From contig SBHC01000081.1 of NCBI GenBank assembly GCA_006226375.1, forward strand, positions 1 through 64,000: a stretch of 64,000 nt of DNA, in the 5' to 3' direction. A program made the position numbers and the translations under genes. Shown here piece by piece: positions 17,319 through 26,715 of the stretch. How positions within the stretch are numbered: the first letter of the stretch is position 1; each line of letters begins with the position of its first letter. Below the pieces are notes generated by a model that saw only the letters and a program-made list of their open reading frames with translations, made no database searches and was not told where the DNA came from. This stretch comes from Deltaproteobacteria bacterium. Its GTDB lineage: Bacteria; Myxococcota_C; UBA6777.

Positions 17319-18572
17319 ATGATTCTGAATCTCAACGACTTGAAAAACAAAAAAGTCACAGAACTTCACCAGATGGCCCGTGAGATGGGCATCGAAAACG
17401 CCTCCGGCCTGCGTATGCAAGAGCTGATCTTTGCGATTCTTCAGGCCCAAACGGATCGCGAAGGCCAAATTTATGGTGAAGGTGTGTTGGAAGTTCTGCC
17501 CGACGGTTTTGGCTTTCTCCGCTCCCCTGACTACAACTATCTTCCCGGTCCCGACGACATCTATGTTTCCCCGTCGCAGATCCGCCGTTTCAACTTGCGC
17601 ACCGGTGACACGGTTTCTGGCCAGATCCGTCCCCCGAAAGAGTCGGAGCGCTACTTTGCATTGCTCAAGGTCGAGCGTGTGAACTTTGAAGAGCCTGAAG
17701 TGGCTCGCAACAAGATCCTGTTCGACAACTTGACCCCGCTGTATCCCAACAAGCGACTCAACCTGGAGCACGATCCCGGCAGCTACGACACCCGAATCAT
17801 CAACCTGATGACTCCCATTGGTCGTGGACAACGTGCTTTGATCGTGTCCCCGCCGCGTGCAGGTAAGACTGTTCTTCTTCAGAACATCGCGAACTCCATC
17901 ACCACGAACAACCCCGACATTATGTTGATCGTGTTGCTGATTGACGAACGACCTGAAGAAGTCACCGACATGCAGCGTTCGGTTCAGGGTGAAGTGATCT
18001 CCTCCACCTTCGACGAGCCGGCTTCCCGCCACGTCCAGGTGGCTGAGATGGTCATCGAGAAGGCCAAGCGTTTGGTTGAACACAAAAAAGACGTGGTCAT
18101 CCTGCTTGACTCCATCACCCGCTTGGCGCGTGCTTACAACTCGGTGGTTCCACCCTCCGGTAAGATCCTCTCCGGTGGTGTTGACTCCAACGCGCTGCAC
18201 AAGCCCAAGCGCTTCTTCGGTTCTGCACGGAACTTGGAAGAAGGCGGCTCCTTGACCATCATCGCAACCGCTCTGATCGACACCGGTTCGCGAATGGACG
18301 AAGTGATCTTCGAAGAATTCAAGGGAACCGGTAACTGCGAACTCCACCTCGACCGCAAGCTGATGGAGAAGCGTATCTTCCCCTGCCTCGACATCAACAA
18401 GTCGGGTACCCGTAAGGAAGAATTGCTGTTGACCGAAACCGAGTTGAACCGTGTTTGGGTTCTCCGACAGCTTCTCCACCCCCTCAACGTCATCGACTCG
18501 ATGGAGTTCTTGCTTGACAAAGTCAGCCGGACCTCCACCAACCAAGAATTCTTGGAGTCGATGAGCCAGTAA
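17319..18572 (+). CDS. rho: Transcription termination factor Rho
   Basis: 417 residues, close to the 419 of E. coli Rho, without a large insertion. The N-terminal helix bundle and cold-shock-type RNA-binding domain ([19 protein letters not shown]) precede the RecA-like ATPase domain with Walker A SPPRAGKT (177-184), Walker [11 protein letters not shown] and the Q/R-loop region. It forms a hexameric RNA translocase that releases RNA polymerase. GAGG lies 11 nt before ATG 17319. The long leader has a candidate promoter, a C-rich tract and hairpins. Confidence 0.97.
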   Translation: MILNLNDLKNKKVTELHQMAREMGIENASGLRMQELIFAILQAQTDREGQIYGEGVLEVLPDGFGFLRSPDYNYLPGPDDIYVSPSQIRRFNLRTGDTVSGQIRPPKESERYFALLKVERVNFEEPEVARNKILFDNLTPLYPNKRLNLEHDPGSYDTRIINLMTPIGRGQRALIVSPPRAGKTVLLQNIANSITTNNPDIMLIVLLIDERPEEVTDMQRSVQGEVISSTFDEPASRHVQVAEMVIEKAKRLVEHKKDVVILLDSITRLARAYNSVVPPSGKILSGGVDSNALHKPKRFFGSARNLEEGGSLTIIATALIDTGSRMDEVIFEEFKGTGNCELHLDRKLMEKRIFPCLDINKSGTRKEELLLTETELNRVWVLRQLLHPLNVIDSMEFLLDKVSRTSTNQEFLESMSQ

Positions 18573-18588
18573 CGGTACACACAAAACC

Positions 18589-19614
18589 GTGCATATTCCC
18601 AACACCTACATTTCCGACCGGCTGTTTCTCTGGCTGGGTGTCTTGGCTGCCCTCTTTGCTATCTTTATGCACTATGGGATCGCCACCACAGATGTCACCC
18701 GAAAAGAGTGGGCAGCCCCTGCCACATTCGTCAAAAAGCACTTCCAGCCTGGTGATGTGATCGGCGTCCTGCCCCAATGGGCTTTGCAGGGGGCCGAACC
18801 CTTTCGCAAGCACCCGATTTTGTACCGTGAAGACTTCAGCACCACGGACCTCACCCGGTACAAACGGCTCTGGCTTGTGGTCGCACCACGACTCGGGAAG
18901 TGGTGGTTTCGAAAAGCTTTCCAGACCCAGTTGCATACACTTCGGAAGCTGTATTGGCACAAAAAGGTTCATCATTTTGGACCTTTGGAATTGCACTTGT
19001 TCCAGCTTCCAGCACCGCTCCCTCGGCTGTATGACTTTGGTACGCGCAAGCGTCTTCGGCAGGCCGAGGTGTGGTATGCACCTCCCGAAAAGCCGATGCC
19101 AGGATGCTCCACCCAAGGCAACATCCAATGGATGAAACGTTGGCAATCCAAACCAGGTTGGTGGCGTGGAGCAGGAGGTGACTTCTTTGGTCGCCTTCGG
19201 CAGGAAATAGGAGACAGCCCCAAGGAATGTCTGTGGGCTGTTCCCCGTACCTGCCAAGTGCTTCATGTTCGATACCGTCTTGTTCCACTGCATGGCACAC
19301 TTGCTCTGGGCCATGGGTTTGGAACAGCGTCTCCTGGCAAAATTACAGGAACACTTCCCCCCTCAGGTCCAGATGTCAAACTAAGCCTCTGGATAGAGAA
19401 CCAGAAAGTCCGCGACTTTGTGGTCTCCCAAAAGCACGTTTGGCGTCAGTACTCCCTCGACTTCAAGCGACTCAAGCTCTCGCTCCCGCCTTTGCCACCG
19501 GGTCTTTCACCGAAGCAACGGACAGGCAGTGTAGAGTTTCGGATCTCCACGCTTCGCCGCACCAAGCCCCGTCTCGGCTATTGTTTTCAGGCAGAACTCA
19601 AGACCTCTCATTGA
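18589..19614 (+). CDS. Membrane-anchored unknown, glycosyltransferase-tail-like
   Basis: 341 residues from GTG 18589, 16 nt after the rho stop, so probably co-transcribed. One N-terminal transmembrane segment (about 11-30) is followed by a soluble, presumably periplasmic part. The first half ([30 protein letters not shown]) resembles the extracytoplasmic tail of ArnT/PMT-type glycosyltransferases, but the polytopic catalytic part is missing. The C-terminal half looks beta-rich, like a jelly-roll ([18 protein letters not shown]). No catalytic motif is recognised. The resemblance is a weak reading by eye. Confidence 0.65.
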   Translation: MHIPNTYISDRLFLWLGVLAALFAIFMHYGIATTDVTRKEWAAPATFVKKHFQPGDVIGVLPQWALQGAEPFRKHPILYREDFSTTDLTRYKRLWLVVAPRLGKWWFRKAFQTQLHTLRKLYWHKKVHHFGPLELHLFQLPAPLPRLYDFGTRKRLRQAEVWYAPPEKPMPGCSTQGNIQWMKRWQSKPGWWRGAGGDFFGRLRQEIGDSPKECLWAVPRTCQVLHVRYRLVPLHGTLALGHGFGTASPGKITGTLPPSGPDVKLSLWIENQKVRDFVVSQKHVWRQYSLDFKRLKLSLPPLPPGLSPKQRTGSVEFRISTLRRTKPRLGYCFQAELKTSH

Positions 19615-19740
19615 AACCCTTTGGGCTAGAAACTCCTCACAGTTTGTTGCAGTTCTATTGCCAAAAAGCTTCACTTGGCACTACATTGGAAACACCAATC
19701 GTAGAATAGAGAACAGTGACACCAACTGATGGAGAACACG

Positions 19741-20808
19741 ATGAGGACTTGCCCACGGTGCACCTTCCCGCTCAAAGTGGTTCAAGATCCCGCGAACCAA
19801 GTGGAGTTAGACCACTGCCAACGCTGCGGTGGTAACTTCCTCGAACCTGGCGATGCGAGCAAAGCCTTTGGTAAGTTCGCGGAGCCGGGAGTTTGGCTCG
19901 CTCACAAGAACACCATGCATCTTGGTCCTTCCAAGCTTCTCAGCCCGGTCGACCAAAAGCCGATGGAAGCCTATGTGGTAGCCTCCGACAATGGCGCCGT
20001 GGAAGTGGACCTTTGCACCACAAGCAAAGGATTGTGGCTGGATGGCAAAGAGGGCAAAAAGCTCCTCAAGATCATGCGCGACAACCAAAAGAAGTCCAAA
20101 GACGCGCCGCCGGAAGAGGAAGAACCTGGAATACTCAGCCTTATTTTTCAGATCCTGACGGGCCTTCCTATCGAGGCCTACAACCCCGTGAAGAAGCCTC
20201 CGATAGCGCTCTACACGATTGGCGGCATCATCCTCGTGTGCTTTGTGATCCAGCTCTTGGTGGACCCCAGCTTCAGCTCTATGCCGTTCTTTGCAAAGGT
20301 GGGCAGCGTCCCAAGCGATGTGCTCCAAGGCTCCAAAATTTGGGGACTTATCACCTACGCCTTCTTCCACGGTGGGTACGCACACCTCTTAGGAAACCTC
20401 TATTTTTATCATGTGTTCGGCGACAACGTGGAAGACACCATGGGACCCAGCAACTTTCTGCTGGTCTTCTTTCTCTCCAGTGTGGCTGGGGCACTCCTCC
20501 ATGTCGCCTTCTTCCCCAACAGCACCATCCCCTTGGTTGGTGCATCTGGAGCCATTTCCGGCCTGATGGGAGCTTACCTTGTGTTGTTCCCCAACGTTGA
20601 TGTGTGGTGGGTGTTTATCTTCTACCGCATCCGCATCCCGGTGATGGTTTACCTTTTGTTCTGGATTGGCTATCAGGTCGTGATGGTCATCTTCAACAAA
20701 GGTGGCGGCGTGGCATGGTTGGCCCATATCGGCGGCTTTGCCGCAGGCGTACTGTTGGGCTTCTTGCTTCGCAAGTCCTCTCCAGCAGTCCAACTCCAGA
20801 AAGCCTGA
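19741..20808 (+). CDS. Rhomboid intramembrane protease with N-terminal zinc ribbon
   Basis: 355 residues from ATG 19741, which has GGAG 7 nt upstream; the ATG at 19729 lacks a site. Residues 3-40 are a TFIIB-like zinc ribbon (CPRC and CQRCGG). The membrane part contains FFHGGYAHLLGNLYF, the catalytic serine motif GASGAISGLMG and the partner His in VAWLAHIGG, giving the Ser-His dyad in a six-helix core. Rhomboids cleave transmembrane substrates within the membrane. The zinc-ribbon fusion is known in environmental bacteria but its substrate is not. It converges with pepP, 23 nt between stops. Confidence 0.94.
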   Translation: MRTCPRCTFPLKVVQDPANQVELDHCQRCGGNFLEPGDASKAFGKFAEPGVWLAHKNTMHLGPSKLLSPVDQKPMEAYVVASDNGAVEVDLCTTSKGLWLDGKEGKKLLKIMRDNQKKSKDAPPEEEEPGILSLIFQILTGLPIEAYNPVKKPPIALYTIGGIILVCFVIQLLVDPSFSSMPFFAKVGSVPSDVLQGSKIWGLITYAFFHGGYAHLLGNLYFYHVFGDNVEDTMGPSNFLLVFFLSSVAGALLHVAFFPNSTIPLVGASGAISGLMGAYLVLFPNVDVWWVFIFYRIRIPVMVYLLFWIGYQVVMVIFNKGGGVAWLAHIGGFAAGVLLGFLLRKSSPAVQLQKA

Positions 20809-20831
20809 CCCCCCAACTCCCCTCTGTGCTG

Positions 20832-22166
20832 CTACGGCAACTCTTCCGTACCCACAACAGCCTCAATGTCTTCAACCGTTTTCGGTGCTTCGTGTGTCAG
20901 GTTTTCGTACCCTGACTCTGTAATAAGGATGTCATCTTCCACACGAATGCCCGTACCAACGAACGGCTTGGCCGCATCATCCTTAGAAAACTCCGGGTGG
21001 AAGTAGAGTCCAGGCTCCACCGTAAGCACCATCCCTGGCTTCAAGGTTCGACTGGACTTGTCATCCTCGAAGTATCGACCCACGTCGTGGACATCCAACC
21101 CCAACCAGTGACCAGTTTTGTGCATGTAATATGACTTGAAGGCTTCTCCCTCAATCAATTCATCGACAGAGCCTTTGAGGACACCCAACGAAACCAGTCC
21201 TTCGGTTAGGACACGGACCGCTTTGTCGTGAACGTCGTTGAAGCGGTTGCCCGGCTTGCACACTTCAATGGCAGCAAGTTCAGCTTCGAGAACAACCTGA
21301 TACACATCGCGCTGTTGTGGGGAGAACTTTCCATTCACAGGAAAGGTTCGGGTGATATCTCCTGCGTAATATTGATACTCTGCGCCGGCATCGATGAGAA
21401 CCAAGTCGCCATCACGAAGCGTGTCCTGGTTTTCGATGTAGTGAAGGACTGCAGCATTTCCACCTCCCCCGACTATGGATTGGTAGGCCACTTCAGTGCA
21501 GCCGTTAACGCGGAACTGGTAGGCGATCAAAGCTTCGAGTTGGTATTCCTTCATGCCAGGACGCGCCACAGCCATCGCGCGACGATGCGCTTGCGCGGTG
21601 AGCGAGGCGGCTTTGCGCATAACCTCCAACTCTTCCGGCGACTTGAACAGTCGAAGCTCATCCAAAAGCGAGGCGGATTCGATGATGGTCGCCGGTGTGT
21701 CTTTGCCAAACCGCCGCTGTCGATGCGAAGCCTGTAGACCTTGGAGCACCTTGGCATCCATGTCAGGATACCGGTTAAGCTGGTAGTAAAGCCGATCGGC
21801 GCCCACCATCAACTTGGGCAGCTGCTCTTCCAGCTCCTCAATGGGGAAAACTTGGTCAGCACCAAGGGCTTCTTTCGCACGCTCCGGACCAAGTCGGCGC
21901 CCCTCCCAGATCTCTCGCTCTTCGTTGCGAGGTCGTACGAACAAAGTGAACCGATGACCATCCTCATCACCAGGACGGAAGACCACCACAGAGCCAGGCT
22001 CTTCAAAGCCTGTCAGGTACAACACATCCGAAGACGGCCGATACCGAAAATTCGAGTCTCGGCTGCGAATTAACTCGGGCGCTCCCACCCAAATCCCTAC
22101 GCTACCTTCGCCCATGGCTTCCATTAAGTTTTCGCGACGACGTTTTAAGATCGCGGGGTCAAACAT
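20832..22166 (-). CDS. pepP: Xaa-Pro aminopeptidase (aminopeptidase P)
   Basis: 444 residues from ATG 22166 with AAAGG upstream; the TTG just before it is less likely. The N-terminal creatinase-like domain (SDVLYLTGFEEPGS) precedes a pita-bread M24 domain with dinuclear metal ligands in VLIDAGAEYQYYAGDITRTF, HKTGHWLGLDVHD, VLTVEPGLYF and GTGIRVEDDILIT. It removes N-terminal residues preceding proline. Length and N-domain match the E. coli PepP subgroup. Confidence 0.95.
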   Translation of the reverse strand: MFDPAILKRRRENLMEAMGEGSVGIWVGAPELIRSRDSNFRYRPSSDVLYLTGFEEPGSVVVFRPGDEDGHRFTLFVRPRNEEREIWEGRRLGPERAKEALGADQVFPIEELEEQLPKLMVGADRLYYQLNRYPDMDAKVLQGLQASHRQRRFGKDTPATIIESASLLDELRLFKSPEELEVMRKAASLTAQAHRRAMAVARPGMKEYQLEALIAYQFRVNGCTEVAYQSIVGGGGNAAVLHYIENQDTLRDGDLVLIDAGAEYQYYAGDITRTFPVNGKFSPQQRDVYQVVLEAELAAIEVCKPGNRFNDVHDKAVRVLTEGLVSLGVLKGSVDELIEGEAFKSYYMHKTGHWLGLDVHDVGRYFEDDKSSRTLKPGMVLTVEPGLYFHPEFSKDDAAKPFVGTGIRVEDDILITESGYENLTHEAPKTVEDIEAVVGTEELP

Positions 22167-22204
22167 CAAACTTACCTTTCTGTTTGGGAGAACAACGCCA
22201 TGCG

Positions 22205-22233
22205 TTGACGTTCGATCGGCGCTTTGTTATGGT
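22205..22233 (+). promoter_or_regulatory. Candidate sigma-70 promoter of the TPR/kinase operon
   Basis: TTGACG (22205-22210), 17-nt spacer, TATGGT (22228-22233, 4 of 6). It lies in the divergent region between pepP and the TPR gene and would give a leader of about 130 nt. Confidence 0.5.
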
Positions 22234-22371
22234 GACGAACACCATGCCATACCTCGCAGGATTCGCCAACAAGCGTGATTCCTATATCCTGCGGTACAAC
22301 AAGCGAAATCGCTTATTTCATTTGCGAACTACATCACAGCAACGACTCACAATCAGGAGGAGGAACTCGAC

Positions 22372-25300
22372 ATGATTCGACGCTCCCTGTTCTGGTCACT
22401 TTCGATCTCGTTCGTCTTTGTATGCACAGCTGCGACAGCCTGGGCCGACAAGCCGAAGTCTCCCGAAAAAGAGCCCGCCAAGCGGTCTCAACCTGCAGAC
22501 AAGTTGGTAGGAGATACCCCCACCAGCCGCACCGCACCACCTGCAAGCCGCCCCACGGGGTCAAAGTCGTCCGACGAACGTAAGTCTTTGCTCCACTTCT
22601 ATCGTCTCGCTGCCCTAGGCGCTATGGGACTGACTCCTCGCGAGATCTTCTTGATTCGCTTGGAGAAGTACCTGCGTAAGAATCCCAACGACAGCCAGAT
22701 GGCGTTTTACCATGCCTACCTTTCACAGGTGGATGGGGACAACGCACCGATCAAGCAATATTGCAACACCAAAGAGCCCAACCGCTCCACCTACTACAAG
22801 CTTTATTGCGAGGCTTGGAGCAAAGGTCAGGTGTCGACCTACCGCTCGATGCCCACCCCTGCTATCCTCGGTGGTTGGATCAAACAACTATACACAGAGT
22901 ACAAAAAGAACCGGAAAGATCGGGTTCTCCGTTACGACATTCTGATGTTAGCTTCGAACTCCCGTTTTCGCCGCGACCCCAAGGCAATAGCCATCCGCGA
23001 CGAGCTCTTGGCTGATGATAAGAAGTCAAACCCCAACTCTCTTACAGAGAATCTCTTTGGTTTGATGCTGGAGATTGGGAAAAGCTACAGAAACCGCAGC
23101 AAGCTGGCTTTTGTCCTTCCCAAAGCCCAAGCATTTGCGAAGAAACACCCGAACTCAGTGGAAGCGCAGTTCATCCTCATGCGCGTCGCGAGGCGATTGC
23201 ACGCCCGCCCCGTTATGAAGCAAGCGCTGAAGGACCTCTACAAAGTAGCCCAGGGAAAAAGCCTTCACCATCAGTTCATCCGCGTGATGCTCGATTACCA
23301 AGCCAAAAAGTACGACGACGCGCTGAAGACCATCACTGCGCTGGCTGCAAAGAAGCCGTCTGCAGAGATAGAATACCACTACGTCAACCTTCTATGTACC
23401 ATGCTCTCACGAGTAGCTTGGAGAAAAAAGAAGGAAGCTGAGGCGCTCTATACCAAATTGCTCAAACAATATCCCAAGCATGCGCGAGTGTTCATTGACG
23501 CTGGTTACAACAAGTACCAGCTCAAGAAAAAAGACGAAGCCACCAAGCTTTACGAAGCGTCCATCCCCTTGATCGACAACCTTCGTCTGCTTCGAAGCTT
23601 GTACTGGAAGTTGTCCTACCGCAACCGCAAGCTCGCGGTGAAGCTCCTGAGCCATTACATCAAACTTCATCCCGAACACGCCTGGAGTTTGAGCAAGCGA
23701 GCGTACCAGTACCGTCGGATGAACAAAGATGACTTGGCAGCCAAAGATTACAAAGCCCTGCTCAACAGCAAAGGACCCATTCCAGCGTCTATCTACGCGG
23801 ATATTTCCCAACACTATCGCTCCCAAGAAGCCTATCCCAAGGCGCTGAAGATCCTCAACCGAGGCATCAAGGCTCACCCAAACTCATCGTCGCTGTACGG
23901 CAGTCGTGCTTACATTTACAAACGAATGAACGAGCACAAGAAAGCCGCCGCAGACTACTTAAAAGCTTACAAAATCGGCCGCGGCTACTCCTGGCATGCA
24001 CGCAGCTACATCCAGCAGCTTCAAGAGATGAAGCAACACGACAAAGCCATTGCCTTCCTTAAGAAGGAAATGGTCAAAGCCACAGGCAACAACAAAAAAC
24101 AGTTTATCTCCATGTACTCCAAGGCGCTGTACAAGGCAGGTCGTACCCAAGAAGCCAAAGCCTTTGTCTTAAAGCAAGGAGACGCCGACGCCCTGCTCCA
24201 AGCCGCGCGCACAACGCGCCGAAAAGGCAAGCTCGACCGCGCCCTGGAGCTGTGCAAAGCCGCGCTCCTGAAAGGCAGTAGAAAGTACACCAAACGCAGC
24301 ATCTACCAAGAGATGGCGAACATCTACAAGAAGCAAAGCAAGAACAAAAAAGCAGCGGAGATGTACCAAAAAGTCATCGAATTGAACCCCGATCGGTACT
24401 ACAGCTACTACAGCCTGGCAAACTTCTACAAATACACGCTCAAGGACCACAAAAAAGCGGTTCGGGTGTGGGATGCTTTCATTGCACGAAAGCCGAAGAA
24501 TCCTCAGGCCTATTACTACCGCGCAGAGGCTCACAAGTCGGCCAAAGACAAGATGGCCGCCCTGATGGACTACATGCGAGGCCTCCACTACTCCAAAAAA
24601 GAACGGTACGACTACAGCCGCATCGCCAGCTTCTTGCGCTACGATGTCAAGCGATACGACCTCGCGATTGAGCTGTGGAATGACTTCCTCTTGAACAACC
24701 CCAAAGATGCTTCGGCCTACCGCAACCGTGCGAAGCTTTACGAAAAGCAAAAGAACTACGAAGCAGCAATGCGTGACTACAGAAAAGCCATTGCCCTCAA
24801 GCCCAACGACCTGTACAGCTACTCGACCCTCGCCGATCTGTACCAGTATCGCTTGAAGAAGCCCAACCTTGCCTTGGATGTCTGGTCACGACTGATCGAC
24901 AAGCAACCCAAGAACGCACGGGCATACCGCAAACGCGCTTACCTGTACCGACGTCTCAAGCAATACGAACGGTCTGCGGCCGATTACAACACCGCCATCA
25001 AGCTGAAGCCCACCGACCGGTACTCCTACCGTCCGCTGGCTTCCTTGTACTCTTTCTACCTTAAGGATCAAACCAAAGCGATTGATGTCTGGAGCAAGTA
25101 CATCCAGCTTCGAAAGTATGACTCTTATGGTTACATTGAGCGAGCCAAGCTCTATGAGAAGGCCAAAGATTGGAAGAAAGCGCTGGGCGATTGGAAGGTT
25201 GCCATCAAGAAAACAACCTCCAACTGGCGCCGTCGTACAGTGACCCAGGGACTTGCTCGAAGCTACCACGCTCTCGGCAAGTACAAGGAAGCGGTCAACC

Positions 25301-25785
25301 TGCTTAAACCTCAGCTGGCCAAGACCACGTCATCCTACCGCAAACGAAGCCTCGCCAAAGCGTTGGTTCAGTCGATGGAGAAGTTGGGTCAATACAAAGA
25401 AGCCATTGCGATCATCAAGCCGTTCCTCAACAGCCGCTACGACCGGGTACCCAAATTCATCTACGTTCGACTGCTGGCAGGCTCAGGAGAGTTTGACAAA
25501 GCCTTGGCCCAAGCGCTGTCGTATTGCTCTGGTGCTGAGAAGATGCGGTACAGCTACTATCGTCGCAAGGCATGCCGTCAGCACAAGTGGCTGCAGTACG
25601 GTCTTGGCTTGATGAAGAACCCGTTCAACGCAAAGTCATACACCAAGCCCTTGGAGTCACCGGCTCAAAAGCGCACACGCTCCAACACCAACTTCCGCAA
25701 CATCCTCAAGCTCTTGCTTCAACGAGGCAAGAAGAAAAAAGCCCCTGAAGTAGCCAAACCCGTACCTGCGCGGCCAAGAAAGTAA
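22372..25785 (+). CDS. Exported giant TPR protein 1
   Basis: 1,137 residues. Signal peptide ends in ATAWADKP. Start ATG follows a very strong GGAGGAGGAA site. From about residue 230 onward there are many tetratricopeptide repeats, with the typical A-x3-Y and A-x6-Y spacing (for example AAEMYQKVIELNPDRYYSYY, AMRDYRKAIALKPND). Lys and Tyr are unusually frequent. TPR superhelices are protein-protein scaffolds; periplasmic placement is inferred. It heads a tight operon: the phosphoribosyltransferase gene starts 9 nt downstream and kinases 2 and 3 follow. Confidence 0.9.
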   Translation: MIRRSLFWSLSISFVFVCTAATAWADKPKSPEKEPAKRSQPADKLVGDTPTSRTAPPASRPTGSKSSDERKSLLHFYRLAALGAMGLTPREIFLIRLEKYLRKNPNDSQMAFYHAYLSQVDGDNAPIKQYCNTKEPNRSTYYKLYCEAWSKGQVSTYRSMPTPAILGGWIKQLYTEYKKNRKDRVLRYDILMLASNSRFRRDPKAIAIRDELLADDKKSNPNSLTENLFGLMLEIGKSYRNRSKLAFVLPKAQAFAKKHPNSVEAQFILMRVARRLHARPVMKQALKDLYKVAQGKSLHHQFIRVMLDYQAKKYDDALKTITALAAKKPSAEIEYHYVNLLCTMLSRVAWRKKKEAEALYTKLLKQYPKHARVFIDAGYNKYQLKKKDEATKLYEASIPLIDNLRLLRSLYWKLSYRNRKLAVKLLSHYIKLHPEHAWSLSKRAYQYRRMNKDDLAAKDYKALLNSKGPIPASIYADISQHYRSQEAYPKALKILNRGIKAHPNSSSLYGSRAYIYKRMNEHKKAAADYLKAYKIGRGYSWHARSYIQQLQEMKQHDKAIAFLKKEMVKATGNNKKQFISMYSKALYKAGRTQEAKAFVLKQGDADALLQAARTTRRKGKLDRALELCKAALLKGSRKYTKRSIYQEMANIYKKQSKNKKAAEMYQKVIELNPDRYYSYYSLANFYKYTLKDHKKAVRVWDAFIARKPKNPQAYYYRAEAHKSAKDKMAALMDYMRGLHYSKKERYDYSRIASFLRYDVKRYDLAIELWNDFLLNNPKDASAYRNRAKLYEKQKNYEAAMRDYRKAIALKPNDLYSYSTLADLYQYRLKKPNLALDVWSRLIDKQPKNARAYRKRAYLYRRLKQYERSAADYNTAIKLKPTDRYSYRPLASLYSFYLKDQTKAIDVWSKYIQLRKYDSYGYIERAKLYEKAKDWKKALGDWKVAIKKTTSNWRRRTVTQGLARSYHALGKYKEAVNLLKPQLAKTTSSYRKRSLAKALVQSMEKLGQYKEAIAIIKPFLNSRYDRVPKFIYVRLLAGSGEFDKALAQALSYCSGAEKMRYSYYRRKACRQHKWLQYGLGLMKNPFNAKSYTKPLESPAQKRTRSNTNFRNILKLLLQRGKKKKAPEVAKPVPARPRK

Positions 25786-25794
25786 CCTCTCACA

Positions 25795-26694
25795 ATGCTC
25801 ACTGCTATTCTTAAATCCATGCGCCCACATCAATGGGCCAAAAATACACTCATTTTTGGTCCGTTGTTGTTCGCATTGAAGCTCACAGACCCACACGCCA
25901 TCACCATGAGTGGTATTGCGTTCATCTGCTTTTGTATGTTGAGCGGAAGCGTGTACATCCTCAACGATTTGGTGGATGTAAAAGAAGACCGTGAGCACCC
26001 CCACAAACGGTTTCGACCGATCGCCAGCGGCGCCTTCCCAGAGTCCATCGCCTGGAAGTTCTGGCCCATCACAGCCCTCTCCGCCATTGGAGTCATGGCC
26101 TTCTTGTCATGGACGTCTGCGGCGATTGCAGGTCTGTATTTCGCGATCAACCTGGGCTATAGCTTCAAGCTGAAAAAGGTTCCTTACATTGACGTTGCGC
26201 TGATTGCGAGTGGTTTTCTGCTTCGTGTTCTCATCGGCATCACGGTTATCAACGTGTACATCTCGCGCTGGATTCTGCCCTGCACCTTCCTCCTCGCGTT
26301 GTACCTTGCCCTGGGCAAACGCCGACACGAGTTGGCAACCTACGGCAATGACACCATCACCCGCAGCGTGTTGAAGAACTACAGCATCGAGAAGCTGGAT
26401 TTGGCCATGGGAATCATCGCCTCCCTCACCGTACTCGCGTACTGTGGGTACACTCTCGACCCCGCCACCCTCAAGAAATTTCGAACGCCTTACCTAATTT
26501 ACACCATCCCCATGATTGTGTTCGCCATCGTTCGATTCCATCAATTGATGGAGAAAAAGGGCGACACCGAAAGTCCAACCCAAGAGTTGTTACGGGATAT
26601 CCCTTCCCTGCTAAATGTGCTAGTATGGGTCGCTGTTGTGATCTACATTCTTTACACACAGCCTGGGAGCGGATTGTTATGTGGCTCGGGCTAA
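25795..26694 (+). CDS. UbiA-family polyprenyl-phosphate phosphoribosyltransferase
   Basis: 299-residue polytopic membrane prenyltransferase. It has the divalent-metal/pyrophosphate motif NDLVDVKEDREHPHKRFRPIASG and the N-terminal MRPHQWAKN that mark the decaprenyl-phosphate phosphoribosyltransferase (DPPR synthase) branch of UbiA. Known members transfer 5-phosphoribose from PRPP to a polyprenyl phosphate, giving a lipid-linked pentose donor for cell-envelope glycans. It starts 9 nt after the TPR gene stop. The epimerase genes of the pathway are not in the window. Other UbiA activities cannot be excluded. Confidence 0.88.
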   Translation: MLTAILKSMRPHQWAKNTLIFGPLLFALKLTDPHAITMSGIAFICFCMLSGSVYILNDLVDVKEDREHPHKRFRPIASGAFPESIAWKFWPITALSAIGVMAFLSWTSAAIAGLYFAINLGYSFKLKKVPYIDVALIASGFLLRVLIGITVINVYISRWILPCTFLLALYLALGKRRHELATYGNDTITRSVLKNYSIEKLDLAMGIIASLTVLAYCGYTLDPATLKKFRTPYLIYTIPMIVFAIVRFHQLMEKKGDTESPTQELLRDIPSLLNVLVWVAVVIYILYTQPGSGLLCGSG

Positions 26695-26715
26695 AGGTCT
26701 TCGAGAAGCAATCGG

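Noticed and set aside
17268-18605. Open frame antisense to rho
   Set aside because: Rho is canonical end to end; the antisense frame only mirrors its codon bias.
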